Shown piece by piece: positions 47,544-63,652 of a stretch of 64,000 nt of DNA. The stretch spans positions 1,240,001 to 1,304,000 of the forward strand of contig OZ199838.1 of NCBI GenBank assembly GCA_964304625.1, in the 5' to 3' direction. This DNA is from Kudoa neothunni. Its lineage: Eukaryota; Cnidaria. Position numbers and translations under genes: made by a program. The notes below the pieces were generated by a model. That model was given only the letters and a program-made list of their open reading frames with translations. It did no database searches and was not told the DNA's origin. The first letter of the stretch is position 1, and each line of letters opens with the position of its first letter.

Positions 47544-50500
47544 TTAAACATTTCTGCTTTTATTTATCACAGATTTCACTTTGGTCTTTTTTTTAGCCAT
47601 CAGGATGCTAATACCCAAAAAAACAGTCAACATTATAACAGCAGAAGCCACCACAATGCTGGTGAGTTGTGATTTTTTGGGGAAATTTTGTATTCTAGCA
47701 ATTTGTGCTTCATCATCTAGACGAGCATAGCCTTCTAGTTCGCCGATGCCAGCTTCCTCATCTACTAATACTTCGGCGTTGCTGACTTTTTTCGGTGTAT
47801 TCTTTTTATTGGATGTTAATAATTTCTCTATTGGCTGTAGTATCGTGTCTATGAATGATAGGTGTTCCTTCATTCGATCATAAAATGCAGGCAATACAAT
47901 ATTCATATTTTGTTCTATGTTGCCTGAGTATAATTCCACATTGAAAACAAACTTTTCCTTATCAGTTACGAACTTATTTATTGGATCGTAGACCGATTGT
48001 TGTTCAGCCAATGTTTCCGCCAAAATATCTTTAGACTTTAATTCGGGTAACTTTTCAAGCGACACGGTGATTGCACTTATGTGGTTCTGTGATTCTTTGA
48101 GTAAGCTTGCAAAGTCTCTGTTAATGGACTCTTGTTTAAAGAGGTAATGAGCGTCCGAAGCGTAGCGATTTTCGTCTATGGAATTTTTATTATTAATATA
48201 TTTTTCTTCGATCTTATTTCTTAAATTCAGGTTTTTTGAGTACTGAAGATCAATCTCTCGAGGAGTTTCAAATTGAGCCTCATTTGCTCGGGATTTTAGG
48301 TATTTATATTGTTTGAAAAATAGTTCAAATTCATTATCGATGTTTCCTTTGTTGGTTTTAAGTTTTTCTGAAGCAGACTTTGATGCTTCTAGAACATTAC
48401 CCTTTTCGACTATTATTTGATCTTGTGCTTTTTGATGGCTTTCAGTCAACAATTGTATCAAATTGGTAATTCTATTTTTCAACTCTCCAAAGTTATGCAT
48501 TAGTTTGTTTATTATGGATGACGTTTTGAACAATTTTGTCAATTTCTCATCCATGATATTTATATTTTTTGAGTTTTCCTCAAGTTTCTTGGTTAATTTT
48601 TCCATTGACGAATGTGTTTGTGTGGACTCATCCGAAATTTTCGAGCTCATTTCTCCAACAGTTTGTTTCATTCTATCGATTCTAGCAACAACTACTTTTA
48701 ATTCATTAAAATTCAGTGATAATTGTTTTTGAATTTCTTCACTCTTCAAGTCCACCTCGTGTTTTTCAATAATAGTTGATTCATTGATAAAATTATCCAA
48801 CATAGATCTCGAAGAAACGATTTGATTTTGTAGATCATTGTAACTGGCTATGTTATTTTTGGCATTGTTCCATGTTTCCTCTTTTCCCGTGGACAAGGAA
48901 TCTAATGTTTTGTCGAGTTGAGCGTGGAATTTTTCATTATTTTCTAAATTTTGATTGCAAGCATTCACAGTGTTTGTTAAAGTTGGATCTATTGATAGTG
49001 ATTGAATGATGAAAAGATTTTTGCTAGTTTCTTGAAGATTATTTACCAGAGGAGCACTCTTTTCTGAGAAACCACTCAACAATTCTTTTGAACTCACTAA
49101 AGTTTGTTTTCCTTTTTCGGATTCATTTCTCAATCTATCTAGATTTTCAGTCATTATATTATTTTTGTTGTTTAGTTCAGTTATAATAGCTTGAGTCTTG
49201 TCTTCAGATTGTAGATAGTTATCCACTTGTGACATTAGCAATTTTAGTGTTGCAGCTTTTTTTTCTTTATAGTACTTTTTGAAGACCATTTCCAAACTAG
49301 CTTCGCCATCTATGGGAATTTTCTCGTTAAGAACCTTTAATTCTTCAATTCCGAAAGTAGATTCATCCACAAGTTTTTCTCCTTCAAGTGTGGAGCTTAA
49401 ATTTTCCTTCAGATTTTGGAGGGAAGATTCTAACTTTTCCAAATTATAGCCATTAACAAACGCAATACATTCATCACTAGTTGTCGATTTACACTCACCA
49501 CCATTCAGCTCAAGGTTGCAGCATGTAAGTTTAGATTGGGTTTCCGAGATTTGGTTCAACAGTTTAACACTATTGGTAGAGGAAGTACTCAAGAGATCCT
49601 CAAATTTTTTCATCAATTTTTCCTTCTCCTCTTCTGCTATAATAATATTTTTTGAGCAGTGGTTTTTGACAGCTTCCATTGCGTCCAAGATGCCGCTCAA
49701 AATGCTTTTTATTTGATCATTTTGTTCCTCGTTTGATATTCCATAAAGTTGAGTAAAACCAGCAACGTTGGACTCAAAGCCTGTTTTCAAACTATCAATT
49801 TTGGCGTTCTCAGAGATGAGTTTTTTGATGGAATTTGAAATAATTTCGGTTGTTTTTGTGTTGAACACATCCAATTGATTTGAATAATTCAACAGGAATT
49901 CATTCATATTGTTGTCCAATGTTTTTAAAGAAGGCAACAAACTTTGGATTTTTTCAATGACAGCCGTTATTTTTGTTAAATGATCATTGATCTCATTGTT
50001 TTTAGTTTTGACAGTGTTCAACAAACCAAGAGTGTTCTCCTTTGTTCCAGCCAGTACGGATGTAATAGATTTCAATTTGGATAATAACAGGGTATGGCTG
50101 TCGCTTGCAATTTTGATTGAATTGTAAAGTTCTTTCAATTTGAGTGATTTAGATTTCATATCTTCTATCAGTTCACTTTTCTCCTCCTCATACTTGTTAT
50201 GCATGGAGTTTAGTTCAGTTTCAGATAAGGAGTTATTATCTGCCAACTTTAGTATTTCTTTCACTGTGTTATCGTAGGATTCTCTTTGTTTTTTGATTTC
50301 TTTATTCAACTCGGCGGAATTTTTCTTGTTCTTCTTAAAAGTTTCAATAATATTGGTAGATTGTGTAAAATCTTCTTCCAGCAATTTGACTTTATCTTCA
50401 ATATCGGTTTTGAAAGTTTTCAATTTTTCAACTGATGAAGCAATCGTAGGTTCCATCTTTGCCACCACTGAATCCACATCAATCTTTACATATTGTTGCT

Positions 50501-53500
50501 TAAGATCACTGAATTTTTTGCATTCATCATTAATTTCTTGAGATAATTGTCGAAGATTTTCTGGTTTTTCCGCGCTATTTAGCTGCATTTCATTAACTGC
50601 GATTGACTTTTGTTCAAGAGAATCGAGAAATTCTTGAACACCGGTATCTTCAAAGTTTATCTTATTCATTTCGGTGTATCTTTTCTTCAGCTCTCTTTTA
50701 AAGGTAGTTGCTAGATTATTAGAATCATTATATATTTTAGTGAGTGGTTTCATCAGATCAAAATTCGTATTTTCAAGAGTAAGTTTTGATATTTGTTCAG
50801 CAAGTTTGTCCATATTAGCAGTGTATTCCTTATGACGATTTGTGTGAACGTTGTAAGCGGATATTTTTGAATCACATGCATTCAAAAACGAGGTATAATC
50901 TTTTGAATCAGTTTCAAACATAAGGTTGGACATGTCGTCCTTTAATGATGAATGATAATTGTTTAGGTTTTGCACTTCTTCTGCGGAATAGTTTACACCT
51001 TTTTCCTTAAAATTATCAAGATGACGATTGACATTGGCAGCATTGGTAGAAAATTGGTTGTTCAGTTCTTTCAAATTCGTCATCAAATTGTTATATTCCT
51101 CGGAAAGTTGAGAAAATTGGCCGTCAAACTCATTCAAGTTTATTCCATATTTATTTGAGTAGAAATTCTTTGCAACGTTGTAAGTCATCTCAGCATGTTG
51201 TTTAGATTTTGCTACGCTTGCTGTATGGCTCTCGTACTGTATCCCACCATTGGTGATTATTTTTTTGATTGATTCGTCGATTTGCTTGGCAACATCAGAG
51301 ACAGATTTTTGTTTTTCATTTGTTTTCACTATCAGATCGTTTACTGACTGAGTCATCTGCTCAGCCCTCTCAACCGTCTCCATGAGTTTTTGGTTTTTAC
51401 TTGTCACATCATTTATTTTTTCGGTGACCAAGGTTTCAAAATTATCCACATTAGTTGAGTGCTGGGAGACTCCAATTTGAATCTGTTGAATTCTTTTTAA
51501 GTTCTCTAAAATTTTGTCGTTCAATCCAGACATGTTATCAACAATTTGGGTTGATTCTATCACAAGTTGTTGAGGGTTCATGTTCAAGATGAGTGTTTTA
51601 ATTTTTTCATTAACCATGTCAACAAATTGTTTAGGATAGACAGTAATGCTTTTCTCCAATTCACTCTTGGCAGAAACTGATTTCTCATATTCAGATCGAA
51701 TATTATTCGCGTTTTCAATCAACTGTTCCTTTCTCATATTATTTTCAGAAATTTCATTTTTGATATTTAGAGTCAATGCTTTGGTTGATGAAATCAAAGT
51801 CTTAGAATGTTCTAATTTGTTGCTTAATGTGAGATAATTGGTTTGAATTAGTGCTGAAGATGTCAGAACCATAGCATTTATCAGTTTTGATTTGAAGCTC
51901 TCCCCACTCTTCATCCATTCATTATACTCAGTGTCCTTGTTACTGAGTTTCTGAACCAAATCGTTTAATTTGGTCTCCATATTGCCAAACTTTTCGACTT
52001 CAACATCCAGCTTTGACTCTTCTCCTACAGTTTTAGCGGTTGTATCAGTCAGTGTTTTTAGGGTGGTGTCGACAAAGCTTGTAGGATCGACCAAATGAAT
52101 ATTTTTCGCCAGGTATTTAGAATTGGTCTCTTGAATTGCACTAGGGACCTCATTTTTCAAAAATAGATCAACCTTTTTTGTAATTGTCGTGTAGTTTTCA
52201 TGAAAATTGCTGGCTTTAATGGCCAGATTCTCGACTTTAGTTGTCAACTCCTTTAGAGCGTCGGTAATGATTTTATGCTCAGCCACCACATTTGATACCT
52301 TGATTTTGTATCTTGTATTAATTTCGTCATCAAAACCGTCCAAATCTCTGCTAGTAGTTCCTTCTTTTGAAATAACAAGCTCAATATTGGATAAGTCAAC
52401 AGGCTTCGAGAGAAATTCATTAACAACTCCAACTTTTGACCCAAGAATTGTCTTGGCAATGTCAAAATAATTGATAATTTTCACTGAATTAGTTGACAAT
52501 TTACTGATTCTCTCAGTTAGGTCATCCTTTGACTTTTCGATGTATTGTTTTTCCACTAGCATTTCGTCATTTTTTGAAACAAGTGATTTAAGTGAATCGC
52601 GATGTTCCATTAAGGATTTCAGAATGGGTTCAGAAACAAATCCATCAAGATCTGAATGTGCTTCATTCACCAAGGATAACAATCGATTAATTTCGTTTTT
52701 ACGTGACTTACATATCGATCGCACCTTCATTTCATTTATAACTTGTTTATTTGATTTTTGGGTGATAATTATTTCGTCGATTTTAGTTGGATCATATTTT
52801 TTTAATACAGTTTGGATCTTCTCAGCCAAATTTGCGTAATACATTTTTGAGGATGCAGTAACTTTTGAATCCAGCTTTTGAAGTTCTACTTTTTCTTCTT
52901 TTTGAAGATTTTTTAGTTGGTTGATAGGATCGTCTTCGCATAATGTAGATGGGCCCAATAACTTTTCGTATATGGGGAATGTTTTCGACGCGGTCGTAAT
53001 AAATGTTTCTCCTTGGGTAGTGGATTGAATCAGATTATGTTCTTGTGCATTAAAGAAACAAATCTCGTTTGGTGACAATGTGGATTTGATCAGATCTGAC
53101 AAGGTATTCGCTTCGGTATTCATGGTGGAATCGTTAACCAACTGTTTTTTCATATCTTTCCAATGTTCTACGTGATCTTTCAGTTTGTTGTAACACAACG
53201 CTACAGAGTTCAAGTTCGATTTGAACTTGCCCTCCCAGCTTGTGTAATCATTAACTGTATTTTTATTCAATTCTACTATCAAAGCACTTTCAGAGTTATT
53301 TTCAGAGAGAATAGAGATCGTTTCTGTTGTTTTCTTACTTATGTACGCAAAATCATCTTCGTTATTGCTTTCGTAGTTCGAGATTGTAGATGCTTTTTGG
53401 TCAATAAATATCTTTGCCTTATTCAGTAATTCCGTCTGTTTTTTGTGTGTATCATCAAAACTCTGTTTGATTTGGTCAAATTGTTTACACAAGTTCCTCC

Positions 53501-53646
53501 TGTACTGTATGTGATTCATCTGTACTTGGTAACTGTGTACAACTGTGAGGGTGACTGCACACCAAACAATTAAAACTAAAATAAAATAAATTAATATTGA
53601 TCAATTAGGTCAGAAACCTAAATTTACCACATATATAATTTATCAT
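47544..53646 (-). CDS. Giant coiled-coil type I membrane protein, about 2016 residues, two exons
   Basis: Family not recognised. The long frame (ATG at 53519) runs upstream in frame for 18 codons to an acceptor, TTTTATTTTAG, with exon 2 beginning at 53575. A donor G|GTAAAT at 53627 and an ATG at 53646 give a 19-base first exon (phase 1) and a 52-base intron. The join yields a signal peptide: MINYICVLIVWCAVTLTVV, cleavage likely after HS at residue 21. Residues 40-1960 are almost continuous helix rich in Lys, Glu, Ser, Asn and Leu, as in long coiled coils. A cysteine cluster, C-C-x8-C-x7-C (1358-1376), may form disulfides. An acidic linker precedes a transmembrane segment (about 1977-2000) and a 16-residue basic tail. 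It is probably a long fibrous surface or luminal protein. If translation began at 53519 it would be tail-anchored, like a golgin. Confidence 0.85.
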
Positions 53647-53690
53647 TCCAAATTTTTACTTCACTATATCTCAACTGATCCTTCAACAAA

Positions 53691-53698
53691 TTTATATA
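53691..53698 (-). promoter_or_regulatory. TATA box of the giant gene
   Basis: TATATAAA on the minus strand ends 44 bases before the proposed first-exon ATG at 53646. Transcription starting about 30 bases downstream would leave a leader of roughly 20 bases. This supports the spliced start. Confidence 0.5.
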
Positions 53699-56529
53699 GA
53701 TTAATTATTGGCGTCTAATTCACATATTCATACATTCATTAACGAATATTATTTTGTTTTATGTTGAATAATGGACTGTCCAATAAATTAAGTGTAGTTA
53801 GTTTTTTTTCAATATGCAGTAATCTTGTTTTTAGAAATTAAGCATAAAATTTATTTCCATATTTTAATACAGAATTAGAATCCTCATTATTGACGTGTAT
53901 ATGAGATATTTTAATTTAATTTATCTAAAAATGGACATAATATATTATTGCTATTTTTATTTTAAACTATTATCATTAAAAAATGATATCGAAATTATTC
54001 CATAAAAATATTTTCCTAAATTCCCTGTATATCCTTGTATACCGAATACAATAATAGGGCGTTGCCGTGAACTCATTCAGCTTTATTACTTCACAGATAA
54101 ATAGAAGAGAATAAAAAATTTCTAATTCATAATGTAATGGTTGTCTAAAACGAGATAAACATAATTACTTAACATTACTAAGGATCTAAGTTAATGACGT
54201 GTCAGCCACTCCTATGGGGAAGCCGTAATTATAATACTAATATGAAAATAAACTCAAACGGAGTAACATCACATTTATAATCTATCACAAATAATAACAA
54301 TAGAGACGAAAATTGATCTTTAATCTTCCAAACGCTTAAAAATCGACTTTACACATTCCTTCTTTTGGTCCAATAAACCCCACATTTTTTAACTTTAATT
54401 GTGGGAGAAATTGTAATAAGTAATTTGCTAAAATATGAGAGAAACCTATCGATAAAATATTGAAAAATATCACAGTTATAACAACGCCGGTTGTTAACGA
54501 ACTTTACCGAAATATTTTTATGGTTGAATTAGGCATCTAATTCAATCAATTTACCTTTATCATTTAATTTAATGCGTTTTAATACAAATATATATCATTC
54601 CACATTAGTTAATTATTAAAAATTGTTTCCATTATAATTAAATTCTTAATAATCACACCCAATAAAATCCGCGATACAAACTGTTCCAAAATCGAAAATG
54701 TGCGATGTATTTATATTATTTTAGTTGTTAATGTTACAATATATCACAAAAACAACTTTTTAATTGCTTTTATTTAAGTTGGTTCTGTAAACATAAAAAA
54801 GTTTTCGCCTTCCTATCTCGAGATTTTGAACAACAGCAGCATCACTTAAGACAAAGAAATTGGAGTTATTATAATTTGGATTTGAGAATAAACATATAGA
54901 AGAGAATTCTAATATCAGCCAATAACTGTTGGTTTGCCAAATCTTCAAATAATGCAGATATTTATGATTGTTAAACTTGTTAATATTTGAAATAACAGTT
55001 GAGAAAAAGATTCACCATAAAATAGTAAAATATGAGGAATGTATCAGCCAAAAAGTTTATTATATTTGAATCATAAGAATTTGATCCTTGAGATTTTAAA
55101 AGATATTTCGTTTGGAGCTTCTAGTTATTTGAAATTTTTCAAAAAACCAATTAACCCCGTCCTTATCTTCGTATATATTTCGATAGCATTTATTATCTTC
55201 AGAAACATTGGAATGATATTAATAATCAATTATCAAAAGTTATAATAAAATTCATTGATATCGGAACCAATTTCATTCAAAATATTACACTAAAAACCAA
55301 TTATAACAGTATTTCATTCTTCGGCATTGATCGGTATTTAACGTATGAATAGTTTTTTTCATTTATCTCTGCTTCATTAGGATAAAATTTTGTCCAATTC
55401 TCAAAATTATTTTGATTTTGTTTTCTTTATTGATTGGGAGAAAAAAAACATGGGGTCCATTGGGCTCTAAAAGAAGGATGTGTAAATATTTTTTTATTTC
55501 GTGATCTGAATGTAAAAATTATAGTTTTCCGTAATATTTTAACAGAATTCACATTTAAAAAAGAATAGATGTGATCTTAAATTCTTTAAAATTGATTCCC
55601 ACATCCATTGGGATCCAATAGGCTCCAAAAACGCTTGCTTGGAAGGTTAAAATAACTTTTGACTACATAATCATAAAATAGTATAATTCGGTTATTTTTA
55701 ATTTTCTAAATATCGCAAAAACCAATGTATTTCAATTAACTAGTATTTTTGGTATTTGTGGAGCGTGTGACTCACCAATTTCTGGTGTGTTTTTGTTTTT
55801 ATCGTCAGGAGCGATTCCAAAAAATCTTATATGCTTCCCTCATCTGGGATGTAACAAAATTTTAAAAACAATTTCCCCCCTAATCTCATAAACAACGATG
55901 TAATAAACATCATAATCTCCAGTTTAGACGCTTGTTCCTGTATTTCACTATCAAGAAATATGTATGTGAACATAAATCATGCACCGAAACATTTATTTTA
56001 TTTATAAAGATATTAAAACGAAGATAAATTCTACAATAAGTTATTAGTAATGGTTGCCATTCAGACATGTAGAATAATGAAACCTTCTCCATAATCGTAA
56101 TATTTTTTCACTCAGTGTTTTGAATCCTTAAAATAATATAACTATTTTTAGTATTACAAATTTTTTTAACCGGAAAGCTTTATTATTAAAAAGAATTATT
56201 GTATGTTTTTGATAAATTATCTCCTAACATGGACTCCATAAGTGATTATTAGCAGAAAAATGCACAAATATTTAATTTAATAAATTATTCATATTTCAGA
56301 TAAAGAAACAATTGCAACCGAACCATATTAATTTGGAATACCCGAGCTAGTAAATTTTTATTTTTAACACTGATTATTAATTAAACATAAGCGAAAAATA
56401 AAATCGACAAAATATCCGTCACAGCTAATGCTTCGAGTTAGTTTGTTTTCATTTTAACTGGAACAAAATTTTCGTCGTCTTTTTTTAAAAAAGATATTTG
56501 ACAATAGTGAAATGATGAGAAGTTTGTTA
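53699..56529. other. AT-rich intergenic stretch
   Basis: No secure gene. A phrase is repeated about 150 bases apart (CCATTGGGCTCTAAAA near 55458; CCAATAGGCTCCAAAA near 55617). A minus-strand peptide FFGIAPDDKNKNTPEIG near 55795-55840 precedes a donor-like GTGAGT and could be a small exon, but nothing supports it further. Confidence 0.4.
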
Positions 56530-56797
56530 CTAGTACGTTATCACATTTCCAATATTTTATTGAATTCGATTTGTGGTCGTTACATAAAAATAACCATTAT
56601 ACAGTAATTCATCCCCTCCTATCTGTTCTTATAATAATATTATATTGTTGTGTGTTTTTTTGATATCCAATTAAAAAAGAAAATATCATTTTAAAATAAA
56701 AAATAATTACAATCTTAATATGAAATATTACAAGTCAAATACCCTAAAACAGCTTTATTAAAGTTCGACGCGCACGCGCAATGTCAACTAGTTGTGG
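56530..56797 (-). repeat. Inverted end fragment of the 2.2-kb repeat
   Basis: Its reverse complement aligns with 27290-27540 and, over its inner part, with 17920-18065. Landmarks are AAGCTGTTTTAGGGTATTTG, ATATCAAAAAAACACACAAC and ACAGATAGGAGGGGATGAAT. The rest of the unit is absent, so this right-end module moves or survives separately. Confidence 0.8.
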
Positions 56798-57490
56798 TCT
56801 AGTCGCTTGAAGCGTATATTATACGGCGATCTTTGTTGAGCTCCATTTGAATTTTCACTCATACTTTAAAATTATATACGTCACTAACTTCAAGTATGTT
56901 ATTCAGAACAAAATAGAAAAATTTAAAGAAAAAGTAGAAATGCCCAAATACAACCACAGAATATTAAGATCGTATGATCAGACAATAATTTTTCCGAATC
57001 GGAAAAGAGTGTGTTACTGACGATCGTGATATCAGTTTAAATTTCGAATAATTTTAATTCTCTCCATTACCAGAACAATAAATGTTATTATTTTATCTAA
57101 TTCTGAAACTTATTGTTTATAAACTGATCCCAAACAACTAAATAATCAACAAGTTTTGTAAATAAGTAACAACCCAGGGTCTGGACGCCCTGCTTATATC
57201 CAATTACACGCATGCGTAGTTCAGGTCGATTAATTCGATTAGGATCTAATTTTACTGGACACGATAAATAATACTCCCCGGGAAAAATATCCAAAAATTT
57301 ATTATTCTATATCCATAGTCATGTGTCAATTATTTCGTGTCAATGTTATATTAATTTCGTTATGTGCCGAGGAAATCCGAGTAGCTTGTATAGTTAATAT
57401 TTCAGAGAGTTATCTATATATAATACAAATCTATCTTAAATAATGAAGAAAAATTCTCTACTTGTTATACATGCATCTGAACCTTGTCAT
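56798..57490. other. Unassigned stretch with a less AT-rich patch
   Basis: 56940-57020 begins a short plus-strand frame (MPKYNHRILRSYDQTIIFPN). 57160-57290 is less AT-rich and open on the minus strand. Neither is recognised. Confidence 0.35.
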
Positions 57491-57575
57491 CTTATTAGCT
57501 TATTAGTTGATTAGTTGATTAGTTTATTAGTTGATTAGTTGATTATCTTATTAGTTGATTAGCTTTTAGCTTAGT
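57491..57575. repeat. Minisatellite of TTAGTTGA-type units
   Basis: About ten imperfect 8-base units (TTAGTTGA with TTAGTTTA, TTAGCTTA variants) end two bases before the M1 element at 57578. Confidence 0.85.
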
Positions 57576-57577
57576 TG

Positions 57578-58119
57578 GTTAAAATGTAGAATAGTGAACG
57601 CATGTATCGATTAAAGATTATAATTAGTTCGGACATTAATCCTGAATTTTTAAATCAAATTAATATGAAATTTGTTTAACATTTAATGATGGAAATAATT
57701 AAATTAATTATAATAAATTATTTTTGATATTAACGTTATGCATTTTATACAATTAATTAGCTAATGCTTGCAGAAAATACGAATTTCATATTCTTATAGA
57801 CATTTGATTAATAGTGGGCAATTGCTAAGGATGAAATATGACATTTGATAAAAAATCATCGTTGTCACTCAAATTTTAGGATAAATAAAATAATCTTTAC
57901 TCGGATCGATTAAATGATATTGCCTTTGTAAAAAACTGCAAGAGGCTAGCAGTAATTTAAAGAATATATTACAGCAACTATTATTGATAACAAATACAGT
58001 GGCTAAAATAACCTACTGATGTTGAAACAATGACAAATACAAAAAATTAAAATAATAAACAAGTTCGATTTTTATTGTGATCGCTGATTTGGATTACGGC
58101 CACTATTCCACATTTTAAC
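57578..58119. mobile_element. MITE-like element, family M1, copy B
   Basis: Ends GTTAAAATGTAGAATAGTG (57578) and CCACTATTCCACATTTTAAC (58119); pairing extends three bases further out on each side (TTG and CAA). The 542 bases have no coding capacity and align with copy A, with one extra AT-rich block. It lies 972 bases before small membrane gene B. Confidence 0.85.
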
Positions 58120-59046
58120 CAAATAATTTGAATATATTCCATTAAACTTTATTTTATATTTTATCATATAATTGTTGCAAAAAAACAACAACATTTTATT
58201 TCTTTATATAACATGATTTCCCATCATTCAGAATAATTCAGACTATTATATTAAAAAAACTTTGGGATTATCTATGATTCATAAATTGTGAATTGTGCCA
58301 ATTAAGGCCATCCATTATTTTTATAATGACAAATTATTTAAATAGATATCATTATTATTATTTGTATTTTATAAAATACTCAAAATTATTTCTTATTTGC
58401 ACTATTTAAAAATTATATGCCTAGGATAATTACAAAACATTTATCTAAATAAGGCAATTATGGAGTTATGAATTAATTGCGCATGCTTTTGAGCTGCATA
58501 ATTTCGCTGAAGAATTAGAATCAACGAAAAAGATAATAAATATATAATCTTAGCGACATATTTTAAATTATCAATGAAAATATTTAATCAAACTTTTAGA
58601 TATTTTAGTCGTATATTTTGATTACTGGAATGTATCGCTCATCTCCAAAATTATTGAATTGTTAAGTGGTTGTTGGCTGCCTTTAAAAAAAATAAAATGA
58701 TGCCTTTATTGAATAAAAAAAATTAAAATGATGATCAATATTGGCGATTGTTAATAAAAAATAATATTTTCAATTAAACATATCAGCAAATTCTCGACCA
58801 AAATATATATTTATCAAAAAAGATAAATAGATAGATACACGAAATTAATCCTTTCACTTATTTTCCGATACAATAAACAACGACACCAATAATCATATTT
58901 TTAATTGTACAATTAAGAATGAATTTATAAATAAAATTAAAAGTAATCTATCTAATTGAGGAATGCGATTATCTATCATTAGAACCCGAAAAGGTTTGAT
59001 TCGAAATTAATTACGATTCTTATCACAACTTTTTTGTTTGGAATTA
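58120..59046. other. AT-rich stretch upstream of gene B
   Basis: No gene recognised. Confidence 0.45.
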
Positions 59047-59054
59047 TTTATAAG
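59047..59054 (+). promoter_or_regulatory. TATA-like box of gene B
   Basis: TTTATAAG ends 36 bases before the ATG at 59091, a spacing similar to that seen for the giant gene. Confidence 0.4.
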
Positions 59055-59090
59055 CCTATTATGAGTTAATAGGATTAGAAGAAAATTCAA

Positions 59091-59462
59091 ATGCGGTTAA
59101 ATCATACATCATCTTACGGATCCAACTATCCACACCATAAAACATTCACCATTCATCATCATAATTCTGAAAATGAGTAGCATATTTTGTAACTAGGAAA
59201 ATAATTTAAAAAAACTGTCTAGGGATTTTGTTGAATACATCAATTCATACAATCGTGTGATTCTTGCATCTTTCGCAATTGGCCTTGCCATGGTTGGAAT
59301 ATTTCTATTTGTGTTATATCTTATATACATATGTAAAGAAAATATAGCGGATGTAATCAATGAATTCTAATATCGTCAATAATTAAATTTTAGAATGATA
59401 AAGCAGAACAAACTGAACCTATTATTGATTTAGAAGATTGTCCCCCGCCCTACGAATGTTGA
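59091..59462 (+). CDS. Small single-pass membrane protein B (94 residues, three exons) with PPPY tail
   Basis: Paralogue-like partner of gene A; family not recognised. Exons are 59091-59176, 59223-59352 and 59394-59462; introns are 46 bases (phase 2, GTAGCA..TCTAG) and 41 bases (phase 0, GTAATC..TTTTAG). The protein starts MRLNHTSSYG with a sequon at N4, followed by a histidine-rich segment (HHKTFTIHHH). A transmembrane segment at about 41-66 ends VLYLIYIC. The acidic tail ends DLEDCPPPYEC; PPPY (89-92) is the ligand type bound by WW domains, for example of NEDD4-family ubiquitin ligases, so trafficking control is plausible. The intron follows Y-L-I-Y by eight residues, exactly as in gene A. 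No cleavable signal peptide. An AATAAA lies 12 bases after the stop. Confidence 0.8.
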
Positions 59463-59473
59463 ACCACACCTTG

Positions 59474-59479
59474 AATAAA
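59474..59479 (+). promoter_or_regulatory. Polyadenylation signal of gene B
   Basis: AATAAA 12 bases after the stop codon, implying a very short 3' leader. Confidence 0.5.

Positions 59480-63652
<4,173 letters not shown>

Noticed and set aside
48463-53429. Plus-strand open frames across the giant gene
   Set aside because: They are antisense shadows of the minus-strand coiled-coil coding sequence.
55039-55245. 68-codon frame with a hydrophobic segment as a third small membrane protein
   Set aside because: It lacks the sequon, the Y-L-x-Y motif and the intron plan shared by genes A and B.
57097-57294. 65-codon minus-strand frame as a gene
   Set aside because: Less AT-rich than its flanks but no motif, and the only start is internal to an unremarkable stretch.
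42674-58119. M1 elements as piggyBac derivatives because TTAA is at both ends
   Set aside because: Pairing of the ends continues outward beyond TTAA in copy B, so TTAA is part of the repeat rather than a clear target duplication.
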